Assembly (NCBI GenBank): GCA_013399115.1
Contig: VXAA01000173.1
Span: forward strand, 660,329-724,328
Direction: 5' to 3'
Length of the DNA stretch: 64,000 nucleotides
From: Anseranas semipalmata
Taxonomy: Eukaryota; Chordata; Aves; Anseriformes; Anseranatidae
Shown here: positions 12,901 to 24,719 of the stretch, in pieces
How positions within the stretch are numbered: position 1 is the first letter of the stretch
Layout of the letters: the number at the start of each line of letters is the position of its first letter
Program-made: the position numbers and the translations under genes
Notes under the pieces: model-generated
Seen by the model: only the letters and a program-made list of their open reading frames with translations
The model's database searches: none
Told to the model about the DNA's origin: nothing

Positions 12901-13100
12901 GTTTAATTTCCTACTAAAAATTCCCAACGACTCATTCCCAAAGGGCTGGCATGCCAAAGGGCCGCTGCGGAGCGCTGGCTCCCCTTCCGCACCAGCTACT
13001 CGCTCTGGCTAAAAACCAGGGAGCAGCGAAGAAACGCGTGGGCAGGCTCCGAGCTCTCCGCAGCTCCCCGGCGCTCAGCCGTGTTGGCAGCACCAGGGTT
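6961..13100. other. ETS1: Long ETS1 intron, part 2
   Basis: No exon or RNA gene recognised. It contains an A-tract at 8182-8212, a short GACA repeat near 11539-11552, an A-tract at 12887-12899 and a small CpG cluster with a repeated CTATCG at about 11838-11855. The rest appears to be unique, non-repetitive intron. Confidence 0.5.
8182..8212 (+). repeat. A-rich simple repeat
   Basis: An uninterrupted run of about 20 A followed by GAAA-type units. No SINE or LINE body recognised next to it. Confidence 0.95.
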
Positions 13101-13530
13101 AACCGCGGCGGCGCCCTGTAATGCAATGATTTCTGGTTTATTTCAGCAGGGGAAGTGTGTCCCGGCCTGATTAGCCCAATGGTTTCCTCTTTTCCCATAA
13201 CCTCCAGACCCCCATGGCCTAAGTGTTTACTTTCTGAAATAAAAAATCTGCTAGTGTTTTTCTTTTTTCGGGGCATGTGTATTTTGGGAGGATTCGGGGG
13301 GAGGAAAGTGGAGAGGGGGAGTTGAATGGGATGGGAGGCTCGCATACACCTCCCTTCTCTCTCCCACCCCTCACCCCCAGCTCCTTTCCAGCTGCAACCT
13401 CTGAGCTGAGACTTCTGGCTTCAATGTGAGAGAGGGAGAGAGAAATGTATTAATGAGAGAGTTCAGCCTCTTGCTTCAGCAGCTATAAACACAGTGAACA
13501 TCTGGAGGGAGAGAGAGGTGCTTCACGCTG
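13101..13530. promoter_or_regulatory. Candidate conserved noncoding element
   Basis: Mixed AT-rich block with TTTATTTC, GATTAG and CCAAT cores at 13125-13185, followed by CT-rich and GA-rich tracts (13350-13515). It differs in composition from the surrounding intron. It resembles an intronic enhancer, but that is inferred from base texture and motifs only. Confidence 0.25.
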
Positions 13531-16500
13531 CCAGGAGCTGAAAGGAACAGGCTGTTTTCAGGGTCCCAGCCCCCCGTGCTCTCCACGTCCCCCTCTGCCT
13601 GCCCTGCACATACCCAGGCTGCTCCCCCAGCATCACCCAGCCAGCCCTGTCCGTCCAGAGGGAAAATAGGAGCTGGCCGCACTCACGCTGCCCTCCCTGC
13701 TCCAGCCAGCACAGCAAAGCCCAGCGAGGGCACTGCTGCGAGAAGGGCTGGCCACGTGCAACCCCAAGTCCCTGGAGAGGGTGTCCTGGAGGAACAGCCT
13801 GTCGCTTAGTCCCTTCCCTCCGCGACTGCATCGAGTTGCTCCTTCCCTGCAGCATACCAAAGCTGCCAGCGCTGCTGCTCATTTTTGGGATGTTCCCGGT
13901 GCACTGCACTAACAGCGCCTTGCCTTTCCCTCTTGCTGAGCCCCAATCCCCCCGTTATACTGGAGGCCCTTAGCAAATCTGCACGCATCCCCCCCAGAAA
14001 CGTGCAACAGCCTTCCCGTTTTCACCCAGCCTCATCCAGCACCAGCACCCTGCTCCGAGCACGATTCCTCCCCGCGCAGCAGCCGATCCCCAGCTGACAC
14101 GAGCCTGCAGCTCAAGTGGGAAAAGAGCTCCGTGCTCATTCTCTGGTGATGACCCAACTGCAGGGATCTCCCTAGGGTTTTGTCTCTGAGAGGCGAGACA
14201 GGGATTTTTCCAGGGTCAGGCAGGAAACAAATAGAAAAGTGAAAGCCTGGATTTTTGTCATTCTACAGCTTCAGTGCAAATAAACCTCTCCGAGCGCTGA
14301 CTTGCAGCAGGTTACAGCGGGGGATGCAGAGGGAGCGTAATTAGGTATCGCAGGGTCGCCTGCACACGTCTTCCTCACCTGTAAAACAAGGATCCCCACA
14401 AATCAGCCACCGAGTTCAGCTCCCACTGATGCAAAAAGCAAACCAGTAACTGCCCAGCACCCTTCAGAGGGCCCTCGCAAAAGGGCCAGGAGGGATGCAG
14501 GCACCACGGGCAGCCGGTGGCTTTCCAATCCATTCACAAGGCATGGAAGGACCTTTTCTCTTCACCGCTAGACTCCAGTAAGTGCTCTTAATGGAGAAAA
14601 TTGTGTATGCCCTTCAACAAACCCAGCGCACTCATTTATAGTTGGTGTGACATGACTTGAACTGGAGCCAATGAAACACCCAAAGACTGCCAGGAAGAAA
14701 AAGGGTCAAAGAAACCCATTCCAGGCAGGTTATAAGCAGCGCCAGACCCCAAAAGGCTCGCTGGCTGGAGGATGAGCCCAGCAGAAAGGCCTCATTCACC
14801 CCCGTGGCAGAGCCGCAATGGGACCCCAACAAACAGTCAGGGTGAGCATGGGGGGAACGAGCGGCAGCGGGTTGGGCAGAGGCAGCTACGCGGAGGATTT
14901 TGTGCACGGCTTTTGCTGAGCCTTGAAATGATTTTGCATCCACCGCCTCAGCTCCTGCTGGTCCCTCCCTGCGGTGGCTCACTCCTTTTTTCCCCCCCCA
15001 CCTGCTGTTTCCCTTCACCTTCCTCCACGTCCTCCCTTGCCCACTCCTCATTTATTAAGGGTGGAGAGGACAGACGGGCCGGTCCAGGAGCCGTCACGAG
15101 CTGCCTGAGAAGTCCTGCTAGGTCTCGCCGCCGCAAGCAGATGTGCGTGCCCTGTGAAAAGACGCCCATTCATCTCTGCGGAGAGCGTGCGGGGGAGGCA
15201 GCGGCGCAGGGGAGGGGGGAAGTGTTGGAGGAGGCTGAGAAAAGGAAGGAGGCCGCAGTTAAAAATAGGATAAAAGGACATGAAAAAAATGCAGATTTTT
15301 TTTTTTTTTTTTTTTAAACTTCACTTGGAAAATGTGCTGCAGCTGGAGAAGCCATCGGGCCGAGCTTGGTCGGCTTTCACCTTCCCCCTCTCTCCCCCTC
15401 CCCAAGCTCCCTTCCTCCGTGCGTGGGCCTGGAAGAGAGCCCAGAAAATGCTCACAGAAAGAGCATTCCTCCGGGGATCTCCACCAGGACCCAGCGGGGG
15501 AAAAGAGCAGGTCTCGCTGCGAAGGAGGGCAACGTGGGGAAAAGCAGGGAGAGCTCGCGATGGATGCGGGTGGTCCCCAGGGGACTTCTGCCCGCTCTGA
15601 GCTGAGAGCTGGGCTTGGAGGAAGATCACAGCCAAAGTTCACAGGGTGGGTGCAAGGGAGGGCACCCCTACTTTGTCTGCGTGGGGCAATGCAACGTGCT
15701 GCGATGCTTTGCTTCAGCTCCAGGGGCTTTACTTGCTTGCCAAACCCAGCGTGACACCGCGATGGCCCCGGCTGCAGGGACCCAACGTGAGATGTCTGTC
15801 GAGCACCAGGGATTTGGACGCAGGTTTGCTGCGTTAGGGACACACTGCCCTCAAGCTAACAAACCCAAAATGTTCCGGGCTGAGAGGTGGCACCAAGATA
15901 ACACAGCCAGACAGCATCGGCCACAGATTGGGTCCGTCTGTCCCCTCTGCACCCTCCCACAGCACTGGCCTGAACCACACTGGGTGCTGGGGATCAGCCC
16001 AAGGCGATGCTTTTTATTTGTGACAGCATCTCAGTGCCTGGAGCCTGACCGAAATAAGCAGGACTGCTTTCACAGCAGTGTTAGCTAGGAAGCAGGGTCA
16101 GACCCACAGCTCTCATTCCTCCTCTAGATGAAGCTTTAATTTCATTCCTTGTCCTGCAAAACTCAAACTCAATCCCATTTGCTTGAGTGAAAGCAGAAGC
16201 ACTCGCCCAAAGGCTCCTGTAGTGTCCAAAAGGCTGGAAGCACCTTCAGTCCGAGTGTGCTAACTCAGCACAACAACAATCATAGAAACTTCTTCCGCTA
16301 GAGTCATTTCATCTTTCTCTTGCCATTAACAACAGTTTTATCTTCCCTATCACTAAGAAAAATAAACCAGTTCATAGTGGAAGGGGTTGTCAAAGCGACC
16401 TTGGCTCAAAAATGCAGCGCAGCCAGGACTGTGTCAGCACCGAAATTACGATACTGCTATCAAATCTTTTCCGCCACTCCAGTTTTGTGCCTAACCTCGT

Positions 16501-19432
16501 ATCAGCCAAAAAAATATTACCAAAGGGTAATATTAGGATACTAGAACCCTAGGAATTAAACATCCTGGTGCTAAATGTAACAGCATCCTTTTAATGGCCC
16601 AGCTGCTTCAGGCAGACATGCAGCACCATTAATTTTGGCTCAACAGATAATGCAACTAAGGAGCAACGGCCTCTACTCTCCTATTCCCATAGGAGCTAGT
16701 TTTCATAACCAGGCAGTTCTTGCTAGTTATTTTCTAACACCTTTGGGATGTGCCCTTTACTTGCTATGGACCCAGTCATGGCTGGTTCTCTGGGCTTTAA
16801 TAGTCCCAACCTATGCATTGCAGATTGTGATAGCAAAGTAACAAATAAAACTGACGATATATCATTTCCAAATTCTTGCTTTAATAAAAAAATAAAACAC
16901 ACCTCTCTCCTTGTCCTTATTGACAAACTAAAGCCACGTCAGGCTTTCCTTTATACTTATCACCAAATAATCTTAGCAGACTTCAAGCTCAATGTAAATA
17001 AACTCACCTAAGCTTCAAAGGCAAAATATCTTCTCCAAAGGCAAGCAACTTTAAAACTTTTAGAAGTGTTGCAGGTTTCTGTTACAAGAGGATATATTCA
17101 CACTTGCATTTTCCTTGTTGACTTGTTTCTTTCACCAACATCAAGACCATGAAAACCAAAATAGCCTCCAGTACACCAGAAGAATAGATGACAAATGGTT
17201 TTAATGTGCACCCGAAACACAAAGGAGAAACGAAAGACCGTTCCTAGCAGTATATACAAATGAGAGTTTCCTCTCATTTAAAATTAGAAACTGCTCTAGA
17301 CTCTGAAGAAACAACAGTATATTAAAAAAAAAATCAGAGAAAGCATACCTCGCACTGCAACAGGAAGAACTGCAAAGTAATTCTTAGGCATTGCAAGAGA
17401 ATGAGAGATCTGTCCTACCAGTCCCAATGTACCAAAAGTTGGATTGAAACCTGCTGAAGACAATGACATTTTTTTTTTTTTTACTGGCTTCACTGAGCTT
17501 TGAACCAGGCTCCAATCTTTGCAGCAAGAAATTTCACAGACCCAGCATGGGGTAATGAAGATCTGGGTTGCAGATATGTTGGTCCCTGGAGAGAGCACTT
17601 TCACAGAAAAGGGGAGAGGGTAGGGAAAAAAACACAAAGAAAACTTTCCAGGCACAGATTTGCAAAATGTTTGAGTAAATCCAAATGCTGCAAGGGCAGA
17701 TTTCATCAGAGCAGAGTTGACATCACACTGAGAGAGGTCACCCACAGGAGTTGAGCAAATAGCTGAAATAAGAACGGCTGGGAATAGACAGCAGAGTTTT
17801 TCTCCAGCCACAGCTCTCTGTGTCCATCTCCAGCTAACACACAAGTGCTCACCAAAGGAAAAAAAAATGAAATGCCTGAATATTTGCCAAGGAGAGATTT
17901 CAAACTGTACATTTGACCGCAACAGTCACTGGTTCTGCTGAACTCTTTAGCTGCAAGAAGTCTCTAAACATCAGGGCTTTTCCCCTCCCAAGGGGCCAAT
18001 GTGCATAACTAACGAGCCGGGAACAAGTCACAGAAGACCAGCACATGCCATGCAAAAGCTTACATGGGATTTATGTGCTTCATGATAGGCTTATGTGGGA
18101 CTTAAGTGAAACATAAACTTCATATTGGCCCTTTCCAAAGGTCACATTCATGCAACTTGAGCTCTTTCACTTAGTTTTGCGGTTGGCCTGTGCCACGGTG
18201 TACCCAAGCCCTCTCCTTCGCCACAGCACAACTGGGGAAGTGAGACCTGATGGCAGCTCTTCCCAAGACCAGACCACCCTGCTGTGGACACTGGAAGCCT
18301 CCAAGACACGCGGCACACAGAGTCGGGGAACACAGCACACTGCAGTGGAAACAGGCCTTGCACCAAGGTCCAAAGCTCATGCCTCATCCCTGGGGAGTCC
18401 TTCGCCACCCTAGTCTGACATCCCCACTGCCAGTTGGTTATACAAGCAGCAGCCCGAACTGCAAGCTCTGCTTCAAGAGTCACGGGTTGAACAATGTGCA
18501 GGGCAATAATTAGTCACTGGCGATTTTGTAACGACTTTCAAAGTATGAATGCGTTAGAGAATGGTATCGTCTAGTCAAAGTCAGTGAACTGGCTTAACTG
18601 TACCACACATCGCAACCATCCAACCCTGACAGCACAGCACAGCCACACAGCTCCAGTTGTGGTTATTCTGCAGCACCTGAATGCCACACCACCAACAACC
18701 CCAGCAGCAAGGGATCAGAGATGAGCTGCAAGGGCAAGAGACCCAAAATTATTGTAACAGCAGAATTAAAACTCAGGAGCCCCTGGCTCCACTCCAAGCT
18801 CCATGGAGGCCACATCACCTTTCAAAAGAAACCAGCTAAAGGCTGTGGTAATGCCATTAGATGAGTTAGAAACACTGACAATGCAACCAGAAGCTGGGCA
18901 GTTCTGCCTTGCTACAGCACACAGTATCCTCTCCAAGATCCTGCATCTGTCAAGACCCCAGGGAGTAATAACCAGGGCAGCAATCCCTGGGTGTTAGGGG
19001 TCTGTGCACACACATCCCTGCACACCTTGCAGAAGTCCCCACCTGAAAGCAGGGAGATTCTCCCAGCCGGGCACTATGGCACGGAAGAAGAAAACTCCCA
19101 GTCTTCAGCATTCACTATCATCACTTCCATCACTCCAACAGGAAGAGAATTTTTAATGAAGCAAAGCAGCTTTAAGGCTTTCATCTGCTTTCTAGCCTCA
19201 TCTCCTCTGAGGGAGACCCTTGATGGCCGGCAAGGGAGATACAGATCAGCTTTCCGAGAGTGATGCTGTTAGTTGTCTTATGGATACTTAAGCTAGAGGA
19301 CAAAACACTCCTAAAGCACATTTAACCAGGACTTTAAACCTCATCTTCCTGCCTGAGCACATTGCCAAGTCCCACCAACACTGGGAGGAACACACTGCCC
19401 CTCCTCACGCCCCCCCGAACGAGGGGTCCTAC
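13531..19432. other. ETS1: Long ETS1 intron, part 3
   Basis: Intron immediately downstream of the beta exon donor (G|GTAGGA, GT at 19432-19431). No further exon recognised. Composition drops to AT-rich from about 16250 to 17900. T-tracts occur at 15296-15315 and 17469-17482. Confidence 0.55.
15296..15315 (+). repeat. T-tract
   Basis: Twenty consecutive T in the long ETS1 intron. No transposon body is recognised beside it. Confidence 0.95.
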
Positions 19433-19577
19433 CCGTGCTGTAGTGCTCCAGGCCGGTGGGCACCTCTTGTATGGCAGACTCATCCCAGAGCGGGTAGCAG
19501 GCCCTGGGCTGGTAGCAGGTGGACTGGAACCCGCAGGTCATCCAGGGATCCTCACAGGAGCCAACGGCGCCTTGCTT
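19433..19577 (-). CDS. ETS1: ETS1 p68-type beta exon
   Basis: Second coding exon of the long (p68-type) ETS1 isoform. On the minus strand a pyrimidine tract and CAG acceptor (AG at 19579-19578) open the exon. It reads [17 protein letters not shown], then [16 protein letters not shown], then [15 protein letters not shown] plus one base, and stops at a GTAGGA donor. That is 145 bases, 48 codons plus one. From memory it aligns without gaps to the N-terminal segment of human long ETS1 (ending in QEVPTGLEH). The phase fits alpha on one side (phase 0) and leaves phase 1, the same as exon I54, so both isoforms can join the common downstream exon. An in-frame Met (codon 13) is internal. Residues differ from the human form at several sites, including extra cysteines. 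The product extends the N-terminus ahead of the PNT domain. Confidence 0.93.
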
Positions 19578-20379
19578 CTGGCCACAGGAGAGGGGAAAAA
19601 GTCACCTTAGCAGCAAAGCAAACCCAGAACCATCCACCCCCTTCCAGCAGAAAGTCACAAAGCACTTTCCTACCCATTCAGGTGCAAAATAACAGCAAAA
19701 TGGAAGAAGATTTTGCGTTTTTGTTGCCAAAAAACAAGGCAGGGAGGCAAAGCCCTGGTAGCTAAGGGAGCAGCAAAGTCCCATCCCCACGATGGCAGCT
19801 TTGCCAAGTGCAGCCACCACACCAGCCCCAGACCCTGCTTCTTCCACATATCTGCACCTCTGGAGAAAATACTATTTCTTATAGCTGTGCTCCCTGTTAT
19901 TAAACCTGGTTGTTTCCCAGGTAAAACCCTGCCTGTACTGCACCAGCCTGAGGAACAGCCAGGAGTCACGCAGCTGGAGAAACGGTGTCATCTGGTGTGA
20001 TTCACCTCAAAACTCACCCAGCTGAGGAGCAAGCAGGTCATGACAAGGTCAGAAAGCCCCTTTTAAAGACAAAATGGAGGAAAAGAGGCCTGAAGGGGGC
20101 CTGTGGTGACCAAAATGGCAGCAGGCAGGGGCCTGTCGTGCTGCTCTCCTCAGTGATGGCCCCAGGGCAGGCCGAGATGCCATGGGGAGGACACCCCCAA
20201 AAGAAGGCTGTTATTTCATCCCTGCCAACTGGATTTTTTATTATTATTATTTTATTTTTTTGACAGTATGAGGCAGGAGACTGCACAGCCTCCCCAGAAT
20301 TGTGGGGGACCCACAGTGAGGGGGGTGCTAGAGGGGCCTCGGCCCTGCCCGGCTCTCAGCACTGGGGAAGCAGGGGCAA
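19578..20379 (-). other. ETS1: Intron between ETS1 alpha and beta exons, beta-proximal part
   Basis: Intron sequence of the 2273-bp alpha-beta intron. It ends in the beta polypyrimidine tract and CAG at 19578. It includes a T/TTA-rich run at 20234-20261 and a moderately GC-rich block (20060-20220, 20285-20375). No exon seen. Confidence 0.75.
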
Positions 20380-20930
20380 GCCATCATGTTTGTGTTCATA
20401 GCCACATTGATACTTACATCGCTTGTGTTCCTTATTGTTGTGATATTTATCTTATTTACAATTACGTGCACATGTACATATATGTACATAAACACGTATT
20501 ATTGCATATATATAGGATAATGTACTGTGTTATATGCATAATACATGTTTTTTATATCATGTAGATACATGTACCGATCATGTGTTATGTAGACATATAT
20601 ATGCACGCGTATATATAGTCCTAGGTTATAATTGTCATTATATGTAATACACGTTTGTTTATATGTGCATGTGTAACATGTATATACATACACAAGCATA
20701 TTATAGATATAGATAGGGAAATAATCCCGGGATATCACTTTCATTTTATATATACCTTATATATATATATGCCATATGTAAATACATAGCATATATGCAT
20801 ACATAAATGTATATGCATACATACCACACATTGATATATGTAAAAACCTATAATATATATGTATATATGGCACATATATAAGATAATGATGACATATACA
20901 TACATACAGTGATACATGTAAATAAATTCA
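20380..20930. repeat. Alternating purine-pyrimidine AT-rich block
   Basis: About 550 bp made mostly of degenerate TA/CA/TG dinucleotide alternation, with many short self-complementary pieces such as ACATATATGT-like segments. It lies within the alpha-beta intron and is unlike its GC-richer flanks. It looks like a decayed, expanded dinucleotide satellite. Open frames across it are low complexity (Tyr/Ile/Val/Thr) and not genes. It could form cruciforms or unwind easily. Confidence 0.85.
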
Positions 20931-21850
20931 GGATGTTTTCAGTCATTTCATTTATTATTATTTCCCCACATGGAAATGGTTTTGCTTCATTTCCAATCAA
21001 TATTTAAATGCCAAAGGCATTCTTGGAACCATTTAAAAGGAAGATATCGAGCTGTATTAGACATTTTTCATGTGTCAGAGTGGCCTTTTCTTCCTAATTT
21101 GGTGAAAATTTTGCTTTCTAGCAAGTCTTTTGTATCCCCTGGTGTCTCAGCTCAGTTATGACTTACATCCAACCTCATCTAGGATCTTTAACAGTAGCCA
21201 TCATTTCTTTGGGCAAATGTCCATTACTGTGATTTCTCTAAATAAAGGTCATGTGTAAACATAAGATGACCGGCAGCACAACAAAAGCACAGTCCCCAGC
21301 TCAGGAGCAACACGAGGTGCTGTCAAACCCGTCCCACAGCTGCTTGCAGTCAGCACAGGCATGCCCAGCATCACACCGTAACATATATTACACACAACCA
21401 CCCGTCAACTGCATGAACAGAAAGGAACCGCCTAGGGAGAGGAAGCCCCATATTTGTCCAAAAAACTCCAGCCAAACCAACCGAAGCTTTTCCAAAGCCT
21501 GATCTGCTTTGTGCTGATGCCGCTGCATTCATCTACAGCAGGTGAAGGTCAGTGCGGGGAATGGAGGCTGCGGGACAATGGTTACCCTAACAATCCACCT
21601 CTGACGACAAGCACAGGAAATCCGATGCAGCGATCCTATTTCCAGCTCTGGTTTGCAAGCTCAAGAGGTTGAGATAAGCTCTGGGTAAACACTCAGCATT
21701 TGGACGCTGCTCTGAACTACGTGAAACCTTGGAACAATTTAGCGGTCAACACCAAACCGTGTCAATGAATGGTCTGGCAATGTCACAGCAGCCAAAGAGA
21801 AAACCCACTTCTAGAGACAGAGGGGAAAAAAAAAATCTCTCTTCTCTTAC
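20931..21850 (-). other. ETS1: Intron between ETS1 alpha and beta exons, alpha-proximal part
   Basis: Intron sequence starting at the alpha donor (GTAAGAG, GT at 21850-21849). No exon, repeat family or RNA gene recognised. An A-run at about 21827-21835 is the only simple repeat. Confidence 0.7.
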
Positions 21851-21933
21851 CATCACTCCAGGGCGAGCCAAAGGATAAGGGCCTGCGCTGCCAATGGTTG
21901 TGTCCATATAGTAACTCATCATCTCCGAGGTGC
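21851..21933 (-). CDS. ETS1: ETS1 p68-type alpha exon with start codon
   Basis: First coding exon of the long (p68-type) ETS1 isoform. On the minus strand a pyrimidine-rich tract ending TTTCTGCAG (AG at 21935-21934) precedes the exon. After 11 bases come two adjacent ATG codons (21922-21920 and 21919-21917), and the frame reads [15 protein letters not shown], then YPLARPGVM, to a GTAAGA donor. Coding length is 72 bases (24 codons), phase 0. The second Met matches the MSY start of the human long isoform as I remember it. Both ATGs have a purine at -3. The acceptor-like sequence says an upstream noncoding exon exists; alternatively a start site just upstream would make this a first exon. The frame stays open upstream to about 22003, so a longer N-terminus is possible if the acceptor is not used. 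The p68 form is the c-ets-1 type from which v-ets of avian virus E26 was derived; nothing viral is present here. Confidence 0.93.
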
Positions 21934-24719
21934 CTGCAGAAACAGAGACAGACATTAGATGCTCTGCTGCAGAAGTCTGGCATGGCACAAGAATTGACAG
22001 CATCAGCTAGCCCTGCTGCATAACCTGTGCTTTCTCACAGCCATATAAAGGTGGGACCAGGCTATCATCTTAATGACTTTTAGCTGGAAAAGCAAAAGGA
22101 AAAAAAAAATTGTATTAATAAGTGGTTTTGTGATTGGATGCATATATATCACAACAATGCAAATACAAATCCATAAGCATGAACTGATGGGAGCTGGACA
22201 ATGCTGAATGAATTATCACCTGGAAGCTGATGGAGCTGCTCTGAGGGTGGATGAGATCATATTTCCTTTGCTGGAGAATTGGTTGGGAATTGTTGCCAAT
22301 TTGTTTTTTTTTTTTTTTTCCTTTTTGTTCTTTCCCCTCCAATTTGTTGAGATCAACACCTTTCCTGTAAAAGTTTCATCAAAACCAATCTGTCTCACCA
22401 AAAAACTTCTCTGTTTTTCAGAAACATTTTCTGTTTACCTGAATTAGCTTAAGTCCCCCTTACATCACTGAGACCCAGGTTCATATTCCCAAGTAACGTC
22501 ATTCCTGTCATGGGATGTACTCCTCTAAGCAAGTCCTCCCACCAGTGCTGTTTGCTGGATGCAATTTTTAATCACTGGTTAGCCCATTTGCATAGCTGAG
22601 GAGCTGAAATCTAGCTCTGTTTTCCAGTAGGTAGATGTTTCTCCTCCTCTCCTTTAAATGCACAGCAGAGAACACAGGGCCAATGCACTTTCTGTGTTTT
22701 GCAGGATATAACTTAAAGGTGCTGGGAGGAAAGAGTAAAAGGGGAGTAGCCTGAGCTCAGAAAGGCTCACTCAAGCAGGATATGACTTGGAGCCAAAGGG
22801 AACAGCTATTTTCATCACATTAATACATGGCATAGCCCAAGAGACAGAAGAGCTACCACTGCTTTAACCTCTCTGAGGACAGAGCAACTCCAGCTCCTCC
22901 AAAATACCTGCCCTTGGATTTCTGCAGACCTCCTGTGCTACCAACCGTAACCGCTGCAGATGCAAACCCTTGTCCGAGTCATCATCCAGCCAGAGCCACG
23001 TTACCGTCAGCCTCCACCACCGCACTGCACCCACAAATAGCACCCAGAGGCCCTGCCAGCCTCCCCCCAGCATCTTCCCTGCTCACAGGGCTGGGGGCTT
23101 TGCTGCTGCCAGGGCCAGAAAACATCCAGGCAAAGGGCAGAGCCTGCCTCAGCTGTGCCTCACTCACCACCTCAGCAAACAGGGACTCCAGATAGCGTCT
23201 CCCACCGCGCGGCGTGACTAATGGCCAAATGCGAAACACCTGCATGTGTACACATATTAAATTATCATCATCATTTCCTGCTTATTATTACTAACTTTTG
23301 CTCTAACACCGGTATTTTTTTATTTTTATTTTTTACTTCTCTTTTTAATTCACAAAACTGAAAACTACCGATGTGGTGAAAGAACAACAAGCCCGTTTCT
23401 CTGTGTACTTAGAGCAAACCCAAAAGCACACATATTGCAAGTTACTGTTGCTGAGAAGCCTTAACTAATCTTAGCATCTGAGCACACCCTCCCAGCCTGC
23501 TCTAACTAGACGTTAAAACACATTTGCTTAAATCTCATTGCAGCTGGGGAAAACAAAGAAGGTGCATGGAGCCCATTTCTGTGACTCTAATGAAGGGAAA
23601 GTCACTCAGTCTCATTCAGTCACACGCCTGTCCCCTGGTCCTAACCTTAAACAAGCGTAACCATCTCACCTAAACATGACCGATCTCCCTTGTGCTCTGA
23701 AGTTCCGACTAACGCTACCCAACTGTTTGCATCAAAACATGGCAGACACTGCCAAACGAAGGGGGACAGAGAAATCTTCAGGCTGATCCAACTATTTCAA
23801 TAGCGCACACGTCTGAGAGCAAGGAGTTACAGCACCGAAACAGCAGTACCCACGAGCAGCTCTTTTTCCTGCTTTGCAGCTTGTGCAGCAGGCAGTTGGG
23901 GCTTGGCTTTGTTTTTCTCCTTTGATCGAGTCACCTAAGTCACACCGGTTCTCATAAACTGCTTTCATGCCTCTCTGACTGTTGTTTGCATTTTTTTCTC
24001 AGGATTCCATTGCCAGCTGAACCTTCCAGCAAAGTACCACACGTTGATGCTCAAAGCAGTACACATTTCAGGCACTGGAGAAGCACTAAACCCTCCTGAC
24101 ACCCAGGACAAGGCTTCATGCAATAAAGAATATCAATAAGATTGCTACAGAGCTGTAACACAGCACCAGCAGCTCCCTTCTGAGCCCCACACGGGAAAAG
24201 AGGAGTTATCACCTCTAGACAGACTCCAGTGCTTCCAATAAATTTACAACAAGGACAGTTTACTCCTCTGTTTCTCTTCCCCTGCACACCGTGCCCATGG
24301 CAAGCTGTACTGCTAGAAAGCACAAGTGGGGGGCAGAAATACAGCACAATTTCAGCATCCCTGGCTGTTTAAGGCAGCTGCAGCCAAAATGCAAGTTAAA
24401 TTCAGCCCCCTCTCCCCGTCCCCCCAACCTGAGGCAGATGTTTAGGCTGTGAAAGAGACCTGGAAGACAAGCCCTGCTAGGAAAAGGCAAGCGAGCAGAG
24501 TCCATGCAGACAGAAGAAGAATTGTGCTCTGGAAAAATAGGTGTGCAAAGCAGGCAACAGGAGGCAAGACAAAAGCAGAAAGGGAGCTCAGGAGTGCTTT
24601 GTCCAGGCTAATTTTAACAGAACTTCCACCACTTCCCATAGGAAACTACTTCACAGCCCAATACATCTCTCACTGTCAGCAAGTTTCCCTGATGTTTGAG
24701 CCATATTTTTCTTCTCTTG
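21934..24719. other. Upstream of ETS1 alpha exon (intron or 5' flank)
   Basis: No exon is recognised with confidence. A T-tract lies at 22304-22319 and an AT-rich patch at 23260-23350. A minus-strand donor-like CAG|GTAAAC is at about 22436 and a TAG|GTGAGA at about 23667, either of which could end a noncoding leader exon, but neither has other support. Confidence 0.4.
22304..22319 (+). repeat. T-tract
   Basis: Sixteen consecutive T about 380 bp upstream of the alpha exon. Confidence 0.95.

Noticed and set aside
19341..19432. Reading through the beta donor into the intron as coding
   Set aside because: The frame continues without homology past 19433 and a GTAGGA donor with matching phase ends the exon there.
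20268..20744. Tyr/Ile/Val/His-rich frames on both strands
   Set aside because: Produced by the alternating TA/CA/TG block in the alpha-beta intron.
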